This document shows, one piece after another, positions 22,104 through 33,020 of a stretch of 64,000 nt of DNA. Positions within the stretch are counted from its first letter, which is position 1. Every line of letters starts with the position of its first letter. The DNA is taken from positions 248,001-312,000 of the forward strand of contig JAGYJX010000008.1 in assembly GCA_018401495.1 (NCBI GenBank). The letters run 5' to 3'. The notes beneath the pieces were generated by a model. That model ran no database searches and had not been told where the DNA came from. It worked only from the letters and a program-made list of their open reading frames with translations. The position numbers and the translations under genes are program-made. The stretch comes from Rhodospirillaceae bacterium (GTDB lineage Bacteria; Pseudomonadota; Alphaproteobacteria; Thalassobaculales; Thalassobaculaceae).

Positions 22104-23171
22104 GTCAGGGTCGCCAGTCGCTCCGCCTCGTCCTCGGCGATCAGGGCGTCGACGATTTCGTCGAGGGCCTCCCCGGTCATCACCTTGTCGATCTTGTAGA
22201 GGGTGAGGTTGATGCGGTGGTCGGTCACCCGGCCCTGCGGGAAGTTGTAGGTGCGGATGCGCTCGGAACGGTCGCCCGAGCCGACCTGGCTCTTGCGGTC
22301 GGCGGCGCGCTCGGAATCGCGACGCGAGCGCTCCAGGTCGAACAGCCGGGCGCGCAGGATCTTCATGGCCTTGGCGCGGTTCTTGTGCTGCGACTTCTCG
22401 TCCTGCTGGCTCACCACCACGCCGGTCGGCAGATGGGTGATCCGCACGGCGCTGTCGGTGGTGTTGACGTGCTGCCCGCCGGCGCCGCTCGACCGGTAGA
22501 CGTCGATCCGCAGGTCGCCGTCGTTGATCGTGATGTCGACCTCCTCGGCCTCCGGCAGCACGGCGACAGTCGCCGCCGAGGTGTGGATCCGGCCCTGCGC
22601 CTCGGTGACCGGCACCCGCTGGACCCGGTGCACGCCGGATCTCGAACTTCATCCGGGCGAACACGGAGTGCCCGGTGACGGTGGCGATCGCCTCCTTGTA
22701 GCCGCCGATCTCGTTCTCGGAGACCTCCAGCACCTCGAAGCGCCAGCCGTGCAATTGGGCGTAGCGCTGGTACATCGCGAACAACTCGGCGGCGAACAGG
22801 GCCGCCTCGTCGCCGCCGGTGCCGGCCCTGACCTCGAGGATGGCGTTGCGCGCGTCGGCCTCGTCGCGGGGCAGCAGATGGAGCATGACCGCGCGCTCCA
22901 GCCCCGGCAGCCTGGACTCGATCGCGGCCGCCTCCTCCTCGGCGAGGGCGCGCATCTCGGCGTCGCTCTCCTCGGCCAGCGCCAGCGCCTCGGCCAGTTC
23001 GGCGCGGGTGCGGCGAAGCTGGCCGACCGTCTCGACCACCGGCGCGAGTTCAGCGAGCTCCTTGGAGAGCCGGCGGAAGTCGTCCGCCGCGAATCCGTCG
23101 GGGCTCGACAGCCTGGCCTCCAACTCCTGGGCCCGCGTCAGCACGCGGTCCAGCTTCTCTTCCAGCCTCAC
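22100..23171 (-). CDS. prfA: Peptide chain release factor 1 (one apparent frameshift)
   Basis: RF1 terminates translation at UAA and UAG. The helical N domain ([12 protein letters not shown]) is followed by the PCRF region ([19 protein letters not shown]), the codon-reading tripeptide PVT in [14 protein letters not shown], and the catalytic GGQ in [14 protein letters not shown]. The frame breaks near 22637; dropping one C after ATC restores [13 protein letters not shown] and gives 356 residues. It overlaps hemA upstream by 4 bp and prmC downstream by 4 bp. PxT indicates RF1 rather than RF2. Confidence 0.96.
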
Positions 23172-24433
23172 GTCAAGTCTCCCTTGGTCCCGGCGTCGAG
23201 GCCGAACAATTCGGCGATCAGCGCACGGGTTTCCTCGTCCAGTCTGCCGGCAGCGGCCCGGCGACGCAGGGCCTCGCTCGGCGCGTGCAACAGGCGCCCG
23301 GCAATCCGTCTGGCAACCGACTCGGCGTCCGGCCCGCCGCCGACCGCGTCGCGGATCTGCGCCTCCAGATGGGCGCGCAGCCGGGCGATGTCCGGCCCGG
23401 CGTCCCGGACCGCCAAGTCCCGATCAAAGGCCACGACCGCCTCTTCGACCATCGCTTCGGCCTTGGCGGCCTCGGCCTCCCGGCCGGAGCGCCCCTCCAT
23501 GGTGACCCGTTCGAGGTCACCGAGATCGTAGACATAGGCCTCGTCGAGCCGATGCACGGCAGGCTCGATGTCGCCTGGCACCGCCAGGTCGAGCAGGAAC
23601 ACCGGGCGCCGCCGCCGACGACGCAGGACCGCCTCCATGATGTCGGCGGTGATCAGATAGCGGCCCAGGCCCAGGCCGGAAATGACCACGTCGGCACGGT
23701 CCAGTTCGGCGGCAATGTCCTCGATCGGCCCGTGGTGCGCCTCCAGCTCGGTGGCGGTGGTGGCCGCGCGACGCCGGAACCGATCCAGCACCATAAGCTC
23801 GCCGAGCCCCGAGGCGCGGAGTTGGCGGGCGATCATGATGCTGAGTTCGTCGCCACCGATCAGCAGGGCGCTGCGGCCGCTGAGCGAGCCGTGGAGGTCC
23901 TGGACCCGGGCAACAGCGGCAGCGGCGATCGACACCGCGCCCTCGCCGATCCGGGTCTCGGTCCGCACTCTCTTGGCCAGCGCATAGGCTGCCTGCAGCA
24001 CCCGATCGACGGTGGGGCCGGACGCTCCCAGGTCCTGGGACAGCCGCTGAGCGGCCTTCAACTGTCCCAGGACCTGAGGCTCGCCCACGACCTGGCTGTC
24101 GAGCGCGCTCGCCACCCGGAAGACGTGGCGGATGGCGGCCCCGCCGTCGTGGCGGTAAAGGTACGGCGCGAGCTGCTCGCCGCGCAGCCCGATCGGCGCG
24201 CCGAGCGCGGTGGCCACGGTCATCGGCGCCATCTCGCCATCGGTGAACACGGCGGCGACCTCAACCCGGTCGCAGGTCGACAGCACCACGGCTTCGCGCA
24301 CCCCGCGGATGCGCAGCGTTCCGATGACGGCGGCGACCTCGGAATCGTCGACGTACAGGCGCTCCCGCAGGCTGTCCGGGCAGGTCCGGTGGCTGACCCC
24401 GATCACCGACATCGGCACGGCTTCGGCCGTCAC
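23168..24433 (-). CDS. hemA: Glutamyl-tRNA reductase HemA
   Basis: Reduces glutamyl-tRNA to glutamate-1-semialdehyde, the first committed step of C5-pathway tetrapyrrole synthesis. Length 421 residues. The catalytic Cys54 lies in VVLSTCDRVEV; most family members have Asn where this one has Asp after the Cys. VVGEPQVLGQLKAA and the NADP-binding core (ALLIGGDELSIMIARQL) follow, then the C-terminal dimerisation helices. Most alphaproteobacteria use the ALA synthase route instead, so a C5-type enzyme here is a lineage clue. Overlaps prfA by 4 bp. Confidence 0.93.
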   Translation of the reverse strand: MTAEAVPMSVIGVSHRTCPDSLRERLYVDDSEVAAVIGTLRIRGVREAVVLSTCDRVEVAAVFTDGEMAPMTVATALGAPIGLRGEQLAPYLYRHDGGAAIRHVFRVASALDSQVVGEPQVLGQLKAAQRLSQDLGASGPTVDRVLQAAYALAKRVRTETRIGEGAVSIAAAAVARVQDLHGSLSGRSALLIGGDELSIMIARQLRASGLGELMVLDRFRRRAATTATELEAHHGPIEDIAAELDRADVVISGLGLGRYLITADIMEAVLRRRRRRPVFLLDLAVPGDIEPAVHRLDEAYVYDLGDLERVTMEGRSGREAEAAKAEAMVEEAVVAFDRDLAVRDAGPDIARLRAHLEAQIRDAVGGGPDAESVARRIAGRLLHAPSEALRRRAAAGRLDEETRALIAELFGLDAGTKGDLT

Positions 24434-24446
24434 GGCCGGCCCCCCG

Positions 24447-25691
24447 CTAACGGAAGCGGGCGAGGCTCTCCTCGATCCGGTCGAGAGGGGCCTCTTCCTG
24501 CGCCCCGGCGTCCAGATCCCGGAGCTGCACCGCGCCCCGCGCCAGTTCGTCGTCGCCCAGGATCAGCGCGGCTCGCGCTCCCACCTTGGCGGCCCGTTTC
24601 AGGCGCTTGCCGACATTGCCGGAATAGCCGTGCTCGACCGAGTAGCCGGCCCGCCGCAGGCGGTGGGCCAGGGTCAGCGCCGCCGCCTCGCCGCCGGGAC
24701 CGACCGGGATCAGGGCGATCGGCCGGGACGGCTCCGCCACGCCCTCGGCGAGCAGCGACAGACGCTCGATACCAGCGGCCCAGCCGACACCGGGGATCGC
24801 CGGGCCACCCATGGTCTCGACCAGCCCGTCGTAGCGCCCTCCGGCCAATACCGTCCCCTGCGCGCCCAGCGCGTCGGTCACGAACTCGAAGGCGGTGTGG
24901 CAGTAGTAGTCGAGCCCGCGAACCAGTCTGGGGTTGCGATGGAAGCGCACGCCGAGGCGGTCGAGCCCCTCCGTGACCGCGGTGAAGAAGTCCTTCGAGG
25001 CGGCGTTCAGGTAATCGTCAAACGACGGCGCTCCGTCGACCAGCCGCCGGTCGCCGTCGTCCTTGCTGTCGAGGATCCGCAGCGGGTTCAGGGCCAAGCG
25101 GCGGCGGCTATCCTCGGACAGGGCGTCGGCGTGCGCGCCGAAATAGTCGACCAGCGCCGCCCGGTAGGCCTGGCGGCTTTCGGTGTCGCCGAGCGTGTTG
25201 ATTTCCAGGGTGGTGCGGCCGAGCACGCCGATGGCGTCGAGAATGTCGGCGCCGCAGGTGATCACCTCGATATCGGCCTGCGGCTCACCGGCGCCGAGCA
25301 ACTCGATGCCGATCTGGTGGAACTGCCGCATCCGGCCCTTCTGGGGGCGCTCATAGCGGAACATCGGGCCCTGATAGAAGAACTTCGCCGGCAGGTTCTG
25401 CGTCTGTCCGCCGGAAATCAGCGCGCGGCAGACGCTGGCGGTTCCCTCGGGCCGAAGCGTCAGTTCCTCGCCGCCGCGGTCCGTGAAGGTGTACATCTCC
25501 TTCGAGACCACGTCCGACGCCTCGCCGAGGGTGCGCTTGAAGACCTCGGTGAATTCGAAGATCGGCGTTTCGATCTCGCCGAAGCCATAGCGCCCGGACA
25601 CCGCAAGGCCGGTCTCGACGATGTGGCGGTGCCGTCGCGACTCCTCGGGCAGGAGGTCGTGGGTACCGCGTACCGGTTGCAGCTTCGACAA
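24447..25691 (-). CDS. hisS: Histidyl-tRNA synthetase
   Basis: A class II aminoacyl-tRNA synthetase of 414 residues. It shows motif 1 ([20 protein letters not shown]), motif 2 ([13 protein letters not shown], then [21 protein letters not shown]) and the HisRS signature [12 protein letters not shown], followed by [14 protein letters not shown] and motif 3. The C-terminal anticodon-binding domain ends in [19 protein letters not shown]. The start [15 protein letters not shown] is the family standard. It sits 18 bp after ispG and 13 bp before hemA, on the same strand. Reading frame intact. Confidence 0.97.
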   Translation of the reverse strand: MSKLQPVRGTHDLLPEESRRHRHIVETGLAVSGRYGFGEIETPIFEFTEVFKRTLGEASDVVSKEMYTFTDRGGEELTLRPEGTASVCRALISGGQTQNLPAKFFYQGPMFRYERPQKGRMRQFHQIGIELLGAGEPQADIEVITCGADILDAIGVLGRTTLEINTLGDTESRQAYRAALVDYFGAHADALSEDSRRRLALNPLRILDSKDDGDRRLVDGAPSFDDYLNAASKDFFTAVTEGLDRLGVRFHRNPRLVRGLDYYCHTAFEFVTDALGAQGTVLAGGRYDGLVETMGGPAIPGVGWAAGIERLSLLAEGVAEPSRPIALIPVGPGGEAAALTLAHRLRRAGYSVEHGYSGNVGKRLKRAAKVGARAALILGDDELARGAVQLRDLDAGAQEEAPLDRIEESLARFR

Positions 25692-25709
25692 GTCAGATAC
25701 TCCCGGGCT

Positions 25710-26834
25710 TCATTCCGCGGCCGTCGCCGCGGCCGCCATCTCGGCCTCGATCTCGGCCGCCTTGGTCTCGATCAACTCGACCATGTGGTCGACGACGCTG
25801 GCGTTCTTGAGCCGATGATGCGGCTGGCCGGCGATGTAGACCATGTGGGTGCCGTTGCCACCGCCGGTGATGCCGATATCGGTCTCGCGCGCCTCGCCCG
25901 GGCCGTTCACCACGCAGCCGATCACCGACACCGTCATCGGCGTGGTGATGTGCGCGAGGCGTTCCTCCAGAAGGCGGACGTTCTCGATGACGTCGAACTG
26001 TTGACGGGCGCAGGACGGACAGGAGATCACGTTGACGCCACGATGGCGGAGGTTAAGCGACTTCAGGATGTCGAACCCGACCCTGACCTCCTCCTCGGGC
26101 TGCGCCGACAGCGACACCCGGATGGTGTCGCCGATGCCGGCCCACAGCAGCATGCCCATGCCGACCGACGACTTGACGGTCCCGGAACGCTGGGCCCCGG
26201 CCTCGGTGATGCCGAGGTGCAGCGGGTAGTCGCAGGCCTCGGCCAACCCCTGATAGGCCGCCACCGCCAGGAACACGTCGGAGGCCTTCACGCTGATCTT
26301 GAACTCGTGAAAATCGTTGTCCTCAAGGATCCGGGCGTGGTGCAGCGCGCTTTCCACCATCGCCTCCGGGCACGGCTCGCCGTACTTCTCGAGCAGATGC
26401 TTCTCCAGGCTACCGGCGTTGACGCCGATCCGCATGGAGCAGCCGTGGTCCTTGGCGGCCTGCACGACCTCGCGCACCCGGTCGGCGGAGCCGATGTTGC
26501 CGGGGTTGATGCGCAGGCAGGCGGCTCCGTTCTCGGCCGCCTCGATGGCCCTGCGGTAGTGGAAATGAATGTCGGCGACGATCGGCACAGACACCTGCGG
26601 CACGATCTGCTTCAGGGCGGCCGATGAGTCGGCGTCGGGGCAGGACACGCGCACGATGTCGGCCCCGGCCTCTTCGGCTCGCCGGATCTGGGCGACCGTC
26701 GCCGCCACGTCGGCGGTCGGGGTGTTGGTCATGGTCTGCACGGTGATCGGCGCACCATCGCCGACCGGGACCCGGCCGACATGAATGCGCCGGGACCGGC
26801 GGCGTTGGATGTCTCGGTACGGGCGCACGCTCAT
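25710..26834 (-). CDS. ispG: (E)-4-hydroxy-3-methylbut-2-enyl diphosphate synthase IspG
   Basis: IspG (GcpE) is the iron-sulfur enzyme of the MEP isoprenoid pathway. The TIM-barrel start [20 protein letters not shown] is followed by [14 protein letters not shown] and [11 protein letters not shown]. The cluster ligands are visible: the Cys pair in [10 protein letters not shown] and the third Cys in [13 protein letters not shown] use the internal ATG at 26834 ([10 protein letters not shown]), which gives 374 residues; an in-frame ATG 60 bp upstream adds a basic extension unlike the family. It lies between the rodZ-like gene and hisS. Confidence 0.95.
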   Translation of the reverse strand: MSVRPYRDIQRRRSRRIHVGRVPVGDGAPITVQTMTNTPTADVAATVAQIRRAEEAGADIVRVSCPDADSSAALKQIVPQVSVPIVADIHFHYRRAIEAAENGAACLRINPGNIGSADRVREVVQAAKDHGCSMRIGVNAGSLEKHLLEKYGEPCPEAMVESALHHARILEDNDFHEFKISVKASDVFLAVAAYQGLAEACDYPLHLGITEAGAQRSGTVKSSVGMGMLLWAGIGDTIRVSLSAQPEEEVRVGFDILKSLNLRHRGVNVISCPSCARQQFDVIENVRLLEERLAHITTPMTVSVIGCVVNGPGEARETDIGITGGGNGTHMVYIAGQPHHRLKNASVVDHMVELIETKAAEIEAEMAAAATAAE

Positions 26835-26936
26835 CGGGAGCCTCGCGGAGTCGCACGAAGGGAACACGGTCCGGCGCGACCGGCCGGACGGCATGGTGGT
26901 TATAGCGAAACCGCCGGAGCGGCGGAAGCCGTGGGT

Positions 26937-28217
26937 TCAGCGGGCGGCGGCTGCCGTTCCAGCGGCCAGCAGCGCCGGGTCGAGCGTGACGTTGCGGACG
27001 ACTTCGCCGAAGTTGCCGAGGCTCGGTGCCGGGGTGCCGTCGACCAGCACCTCAAGTGCCCCGGCGTTGCCGGTCGCCAGCTTCAGGCCGGCCTGGCTCG
27101 GCACCCTGTAGATGTCGCCCTCGCGCAGCACGCGGGTGAACAGGGCAGTCCCGTCGGAGTCGCGCACCTGCACCCAGCTGTCGCCGGTTGCCCGGATCAT
27201 GACCCGCTCGCCGGCGCCGCTTGCGACACGGCCGGTCGGCACAGCGGCCTCGGACGCGCCGATCAACGCGGCGATGCGCGGAGCGGCCGGCACCACGGTG
27301 TCGAGGTTGATGGCCGTGGCGGCCGCTGCTTCCGGGGCCGACGGACCAGCGGTCGGCGCTTGCGACGACGCGGCGTCGGCGACGCTCGCCACCGGTTCCG
27401 GCGGGGCCGTCACGTCGGGGGTCTCGACGGCCGAGCGGCTGGCGGGGTCCCGCTCGGCAGCCGACGGCGAGGATTGCGCGACCGCCGGCTCCGGGGATGG
27501 CGACCCGGCGGCGGCAGGCGCCGTTGCTGCGGGTGCCGAGGGCTCGGTCACGCTGGACTGGATGGTTGGCGACGCCTCGGTGGCGGACGGCTCTACCTCG
27601 CCGGTGGCGGTCGCCTCGGCGGTTGAGGTCGCCTCGCCGGTTGAGGTCGAGAGTGCCCCGGGTATGGTAACGCCAGCGGGGTTGGCGTCGGCGTACGAGC
27701 CGGCGGTGCCCGGGCTCGCCGATGGGGTCGGTGTGGTCAGCGAGTTCTGCTCCGCGCGCGGCAGGGGCGGGGCCTCGCCCTCGAGCAACCGCGCCAGTCG
27801 CTCGGGCACGTGCGGCACCAGGTCTCGAAGGCTGCCGTCACGCTCCGACAGCCAGTACCAGCCGCCGTAGGCGCTGCCGGCCAGCAGGAACGCCGCCAGC
27901 ATCAGGGTGAAGCCGGGCACCCGTCCTTCCGGAGCCGGCGACGGAAACACCAGCTGGGTCTTCGCGTTCAGGCCGGCGGCCTCTTCCTTGAAACGGCGAA
28001 CGGAGGAGTCTGGATCGAGGCCCAGGAAGCCCGCGTAGGTCCGGACATAGCCGATGGCATAGGTGATGCCGGGAAGGGCGTCAGGGCGGCCTTCCTCAAG
28101 CGCGGACAGAAAATTGCTGCGGATGCGGAGGTGCGACGCGACCTCGGCCAGTTCCAGGCCGGCGGCTTCGCGGGCGCGCCGCAATTCCTCTCCGACGGGT
28201 AGCGGTGGAGTGCCCAT
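26937..28217 (-). CDS. RodZ-like helix-turn-helix membrane protein
   Basis: A 426-residue protein with RodZ architecture. A cytoplasmic helix-turn-helix (GEELRRAREAAGLELAEVAS, then GYVRTYAGFLGLDP) is followed by one membrane helix (FTLMLAAFLLAGSAYGGWYWL), a long Pro/Ala/Ser/Thr/Glu-rich linker of about 200 residues, and a C-terminal DUF4115 beta domain (GDSWVQVRDSDGTALFTRVL). RodZ links MreB to the envelope and affects rod shape. GAGGAA sits 7 nt before the ATG at 28217, which decides this start over an ATG 129 bp upstream. First gene of the run leading through ispG to prmC. Confidence 0.85.
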   Translation of the reverse strand: MGTPPLPVGEELRRAREAAGLELAEVASHLRIRSNFLSALEEGRPDALPGITYAIGYVRTYAGFLGLDPDSSVRRFKEEAAGLNAKTQLVFPSPAPEGRVPGFTLMLAAFLLAGSAYGGWYWLSERDGSLRDLVPHVPERLARLLEGEAPPLPRAEQNSLTTPTPSASPGTAGSYADANPAGVTIPGALSTSTGEATSTAEATATGEVEPSATEASPTIQSSVTEPSAPAATAPAAAGSPSPEPAVAQSSPSAAERDPASRSAVETPDVTAPPEPVASVADAASSQAPTAGPSAPEAAAATAINLDTVVPAAPRIAALIGASEAAVPTGRVASGAGERVMIRATGDSWVQVRDSDGTALFTRVLREGDIYRVPSQAGLKLATGNAGALEVLVDGTPAPSLGNFGEVVRNVTLDPALLAAGTAAAAR

Positions 28218-28426
28218 TCCCCGTTCCTCGTTGGCTGGTGGTTCCGGAAACGACACCGGTGTTCCGGCCCGGCGCACGGTGTCCAACCTGGGCATCGATT
28301 CGATATCCGTGAAGCGGATCCGAGACCTTTCCGACTTCAGTGCCATGGTCCTTGCAGCCCAACGGCGGACCGATCCAACGAACCGAAACCCCGCCCCCGT
28401 TTCGGATCGTCCAAATGCTTCCCATC

Positions 28427-28455
28427 AAGCTATTCTAAATTTACTGCGATATCAA
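28427..28455 (-). promoter_or_regulatory. Possible sigma-70 promoter for the rodZ-like operon
   Basis: The 268-bp gap between ptsP and the rodZ-like gene contains an unusually AT-rich patch. On the minus strand TTGATA (five of six matches to the -35 consensus) is followed after 17 nt by TAGCTT, a weak -10. A second -10-like TAGAAT (five of six) overlaps it but is spaced too closely. Further down, CCGAAAC and GTTTCGG form a 7-bp hairpin at 28383-28405 with no uridine tract. The base-composition change supports a promoter; exact positions are uncertain. Confidence 0.3.
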
Positions 28456-28485
28456 TTAGCTATCTCCGGGCTTGCGGATCGGGCT

Positions 28486-30796
28486 TCAATGAGAATCGAC
28501 GATCACAGCGGGATTTTCGCGACCGGTCTCCCCTCGTTCGATGAGGAAGTTCTTCAACTGATTCCGAAGATTCGAACTTGGTGATTTAATCAAATACTCA
28601 ACATATGTGGCCAACTGCTTGATATTCGTGGAAAGAACGGCCTCTTTCACAGGTCCGACGGAGATTGCGGACATCGACAGCGCCCGGTAGCCGAGGGCGG
28701 CCAGCACCAGAGCCTCGAGCGGCCGACCGGCCATTTCGCCGCAGACGGTGACCGGCTTTCCAGCCGCGGCGGCGGCCTGGGCGATCCGCGTGAGCACGCC
28801 GAGAAACAGCGGGTCGAGGGTGTCGTACCGCGTCGCCACCCGCTCGCCGCCGCGGTCGGCGGCGTACAGGAACTGATGCAGGTCGTTGCTGCCGACCGAC
28901 AGGAAATCGGCCTCCCGGGCCAGCGCCTCGATCGCCAGGACCACCGCCGGCACCTCGACCATGGCTCCGACGGCCACCGATTGCGGCAAGGTGACGCTAC
29001 GGGACCGGGCGCGCTCGAGTTCCAGGTCCAGCAGGGACCGGGCGGCCCGGAACTCCTGCACCGTCGTGACCATCGGCACCATGACGCGCAGCGGCCGGCC
29101 GTCGGCCGCCCGGATCAGGGCGCGCATCTGCTGGCGCAGCAGCGACGGCACGTCGAGGCCGATGCGCAGCGCTCGCCAGCCGAGTGCGGGGTTCTCCTCC
29201 GGCTCGTGGACGATCGACGGCAGCCGCTTGTCGCCGCCGGCGTCGAGTGTGCGGAACGTCACCGGCCGGCCGTTGGCAGTCGCCAGGACCCGTCGGTACA
29301 GCAGGGTCTGGGCATCGACATCGGGGTACTCGCGGCGGACCAGGAACGGGATCTCCGTGCGATACAGGCCGATACCGTCGGCGCCGACCTCAGCCATCTG
29401 GGCGACGTCGACCAGCAGCCCCGCGTTCATCTGCAGGGACAGCGCCACGCCGTCGGGGCTGACGGCCGGCCGGTCGCGCAGGGCGGCGTAGCGCGCGCGT
29501 TGCGCGGCCCGCGCCGCCATGCTGGTGCGGAACAGCGAGCGCGCATCCTCGCCGGGGCGCACGAAGACCTGGGCATGGTCACCGTCCACGATCAGCGTGT
29601 CCCCCGGCTCGACCTCGCCCAGCAGATTGGGCAGCCGGCCGACCACCGGGATGTCGAGAGCGCGGGCGACGATCGCCACGTGCGCGGTCGCCGACCCTTC
29701 CTCCAGCACCAGCCCCTTCAGCCGGGTCTGGTCGTAGTCGAGGATCTCGGCGGGTCCGAGCGAGCGCGCGATCAGGATCCAGTCGCCTTCGGGCTCGACG
29801 TCGTCGCCGGGCGCGCTCTCCGGCGAGAGGTGCTGCATGAGCCGCAGGGCCACGTCCTCGAAATCGGCCAGCCGCTCTCGGATGTAAGGGTCTTCGACGC
29901 CCGCCATGCGGGCCCGGGTGTCGTCCCGGACCCGCTGCAACGCGGCCTCGGCGGTCAGGCCGCCGAAGATCGCCTCGCGGATGCGGCCGATCCAGCCGGC
30001 GTCGCTGGCGATCATCCGGTAGGTCTCGAGCACCTCGCGGTGCTCGCCGGCGACGGCCATGGCAGCGGACTCGACCAGCCGCCCCAGCGCCTCGTGCATC
30101 GCGGCCAGGGCGCTGTCGAGACGGCGGGACTCGTCCTCCGGGTCCTCGGCGACCACCCGACGGATGACGATGCGCGGCCGGTGCAACCGGGCCCGGCCGA
30201 TCGCCATGCCGCCGTTTATCCGGGTGCCGACGATCCGCACCGGGGTGCCGTCGCCGCGGTTCGACGCCGATCCGGGCATGTCCCCGCCCGAGATCATCTC
30301 GGCCAGCACCATCGCCAGGGTCTCCAGCGATCTCGATTTCCTCCTCGGTGTACTGGCGGGCCGTGGTGTGCTGGATCACCAGCACGCCGTGCACCCGTTC
30401 CGAGCGACGGATCGGCACCCCCATCAGCGAGTGGTAGACTTCCTCGCCGGTCTCGGGGAAGTAGGCGAACTTCGGGTGGATCTGCGCTTCCGCGAGCGCG
30501 ATCGGCCGACCGGTCTCGGCGATGTGGCCGACCAGCCCTTCGCCGAACCGCATGCGGGTGCGGTACACCGCCTCGCGGTTCAGCCCCTCGGTGGCGCACA
30601 GCTCCAGGACGTTGCCGCTGCGCCGGACGTAGATCGAGCACACCTCGGCGCTGAGCGCGCCGGCGATGATCTTGACGGTGCTGTCCAGGCGTTCCTGCGG
30701 GGTGCCGACACCGGCCATGGCGTCGCGCAGGTGGCGCAGCATCTCCCGGGGCCCGCCGCCCCGGCCGGTCCTCCGGGAGGCGGTGGGCCCGGTCAT
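28486..30796 (-). CDS. ptsP: PTS-Ntr enzyme I PtsP (one apparent frameshift)
   Basis: Phosphoenolpyruvate-protein phosphotransferase of the nitrogen PTS, about 769 residues. The N-terminal GAF domain (SAEVCSIYVRRSGNVLELCAT) is followed by the PTS enzyme I domains: phospho-histidine in EGSATAHVAIVARAL, PEP-binding Arg in GIGLYRTEIPFL, and catalytic Cys in VTVCGEMAGRP. The frame breaks near 30327; dropping one G after ATC restores EEIEILETLAMVLAEM. It lies 4 bp after lysC, a common alphaproteobacterial pair. No HPr or IIA-Ntr gene is in the window. Confidence 0.94.
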
Positions 30797-30800
30797 GGGC

Positions 30801-32030
30801 TCAGGAGTCCGCGTCGGCGTCGAGACCGAAGGCCGTGTGCAGGGCGCGGACCGCGAGTTCGGTGTAGTCGGCGCCGATCAGCACGCTGACCTTGATCTCG
30901 GAGGTCGAGATGACCTGGATGTTGATGCTCTTCTCGGCCAGGGTCTGGAACATCGTCTTGGCAATGCCGGGCTGGCTGCGCATGCCGACGCCAACCACCG
31001 ACACCTTGCAGACGTTGGAATCGGCGACCAACTCGGCGTAGGCGAGGTCGTTGCGCAGCTTGTCCAGGACATGGCTGGCGCGGTCGAGGTCGGCCTTGCC
31101 GACGGTAAAGGTCAGGTCCGTCGTCTGGCCGTCCTGGCTGACGTTCTGCACGATCATGTCCACGTTGACGGCGGCGTCGGCGAGCGACCCGAAGATGGCG
31201 CCGGCGACGCCCGGCCGGTCCGGCACGCCGACCAGGGTGATCTTCGCCTCGTCCGGGCTGTAGGCGATGCCGGTGACGACTTGCTGTTCCACGATCTCAT
31301 CCTCATCGACGACCAGGGTGCCCGGCACGTCGACGAAGCTCGACAGCACCTGCACGCGCACCCCGTGTTGCATGGCCATGGCGACCGACCGGGTCTGCAG
31401 GACCTTCGCGCCCTGGGACGCCAGCTCCAGCATCTCCTCGTAGGTGATCCGCTCGATCTTGCGGGCCTTCGACACGATCCGCGGGTCGGTGGTGTAGACC
31501 CCGTCCACGTCGGTGTAGATGTCGCAGCGATCGGCCTTCAGCGCTGCCGCCAGCGCCACCGCCGAGGTGTCGGAGCCGCCGCGGCCGAGCGTGGTGATGC
31601 GGGCGTCCGGCCCGATGCCCTGGAAGCCGGCGACCACCGCGACCTGTCCCTGGGCGAACCGACGCTCCATCTCCTGGGTCTCGATCCGGTCGATCCGGGC
31701 CTTGCCGTGGATGCCGTCGGTTCGGAACGGGATCTGCCAGCCCAGCCAGGAGCGGGCGTTGATGCCGATGTCCTGCAGCGCCAGCGCCAGCAGGCCGACC
31801 GTCACCTGCTCGCCCGAGGCGACCACCACGTCGTACTCGCGGGCGTCGTGCAGGCGGGAGATGGCGCTGGTCCAGCCGACCAACTGGTTCGTGGTGCCGG
31901 ACATCGCCGACACCACCACCGCGACCTCGTTGCCGGCGTCGACCTCGCGCTTGACGCGCTGGGCGACGTTCTTGATCCGGTCGACGTCGCCGACCGACGT
32001 GCCGCCGAACTTCATCACGATGCGTGCCAT
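30801..32030 (-). CDS. lysC: Aspartate kinase
   Basis: Phosphorylates aspartate, the entry step to lysine, threonine and methionine. Length 409 residues. The kinase domain starts MARIVMKFGGTSVGD and includes GRGGSDTSAVALA and TDVDGVYTTDPRIV. Two C-terminal ACT regulatory domains follow (KITLVGVPDRPGVAGAIF; CKVSVVGVGMRSQPGIAKTMF), the usual site of lysine or threonine feedback. The gene may also carry an internal start for a short beta subunit, as in other LysC, but no clear Shine-Dalgarno was identified. Divergent from ubiG with a 147-bp gap. Confidence 0.96.
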   Translation of the reverse strand: MARIVMKFGGTSVGDVDRIKNVAQRVKREVDAGNEVAVVVSAMSGTTNQLVGWTSAISRLHDAREYDVVVASGEQVTVGLLALALQDIGINARSWLGWQIPFRTDGIHGKARIDRIETQEMERRFAQGQVAVVAGFQGIGPDARITTLGRGGSDTSAVALAAALKADRCDIYTDVDGVYTTDPRIVSKARKIERITYEEMLELASQGAKVLQTRSVAMAMQHGVRVQVLSSFVDVPGTLVVDEDEIVEQQVVTGIAYSPDEAKITLVGVPDRPGVAGAIFGSLADAAVNVDMIVQNVSQDGQTTDLTFTVGKADLDRASHVLDKLRNDLAYAELVADSNVCKVSVVGVGMRSQPGIAKTMFQTLAEKSINIQVISTSEIKVSVLIGADYTELAVRALHTAFGLDADADS

Positions 32031-32177
32031 CGCGCTATCCGTGTCCAGGCCATTGGGGCGCCGCGGCTGGCCGGCACGAAGGCTTGCCGGCCGCGGGCGG
32101 GCGTATCCATATTACGCACGGGCGCGCCGGGCAAGCGCGCCGCCGGACCGAATGCCCCTGGAGGGCGAGGAGGACGA

Positions 32178-32993
32178 ATGATCCGAGCCCAGTGCCTCGG
32201 CCGCCGCGGCCTGTTACCGACCCGGCCGACGGCGGTCGCCCCGGAATCCCCGGGTTCCGCGGTCGGCGGGACGGTCGATGCGGCCGATATCGGGCGGTTC
32301 GCGCGCCTGGCCGATCGCTGGTGGGACCCGGATGGGCCGCATGGCCCCCTGCACCGCTTCGTGCCGGCCCGCATGGCGGTGATCCGCGAGGCGCTGGGGC
32401 CGCTGGCCGGCGCCGCCGGTGATCGCCGCCGACCGCTGGCCGGGCTCCGCGTGCTCGACATCGGCTGCGGTGGCGGCCTCCTGGCCGAGCCGATGACCAG
32501 GCTCGGCGCCCGGGTCACCGGGGTCGACGCCGACGCCGCCGGTATCGCCGCCGCCACCGCCCACGCGGCGGCCGGCGGCCTGGAGATCGAGTACATCGCC
32601 GGCGCCGCCGAGGCTCTGGCGGCCGCCGACCGGCGGTTCGACGCGGTGGTGGCGAGCGAGGTCGTCGAGCACGTCGCCGACCGCGAAGCGTTCGTCGACG
32701 CCATCGCCCACCTGCTGCGGCCAGGCGGCGTCCTGGTGCTGACCACCATCAACCGCACCCCGCGCTCCTACGCCGGTGCGATCGTCGCCGCCGAATACGT
32801 GCTGCGCTGGGTCCCGCGCGGCACCCACGACTGGTCGAAATTCCCGACACCGGACGAGTTGCGGCAACTGCTGGAGCCCCGCGGCTTCGCGGTGGAGCCA
32901 CCGGTCGGCCTGGCGTACGACCCGGTCGAGGGCGTGTTTCGGGAGACCGCCGACGCCCGGGTGAACTACGCGCTGGTGGCGCGCAAGGGTTAG
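32178..32993 (+). CDS. ubiG: Ubiquinone biosynthesis O-methyltransferase UbiG
   Basis: Performs both O-methylations in ubiquinone synthesis. About 271 residues. The UbiG-specific start region (RFARLADRWWDPDGPHGPLH, then NP/FVPAR-like FVPARM) is followed by SAM motif I VLDIGCGGGLLAEPM, VTGVDAD, and VVASEVVEHVADREAFV. The end THDWSKFPTPDELRQLLE is characteristic. GAGGAGGA six nt before the ATG supports the start, although the first 35 residues are not conserved. Reading frame intact. Confidence 0.93.
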   Translation: MIRAQCLGRRGLLPTRPTAVAPESPGSAVGGTVDAADIGRFARLADRWWDPDGPHGPLHRFVPARMAVIREALGPLAGAAGDRRRPLAGLRVLDIGCGGGLLAEPMTRLGARVTGVDADAAGIAAATAHAAAGGLEIEYIAGAAEALAAADRRFDAVVASEVVEHVADREAFVDAIAHLLRPGGVLVLTTINRTPRSYAGAIVAAEYVLRWVPRGTHDWSKFPTPDELRQLLEPRGFAVEPPVGLAYDPVEGVFRETADARVNYALVARKG

Positions 32994-33020
32994 ACGGCCG
33001 GTCTCCGCCGGGCGACCGGA

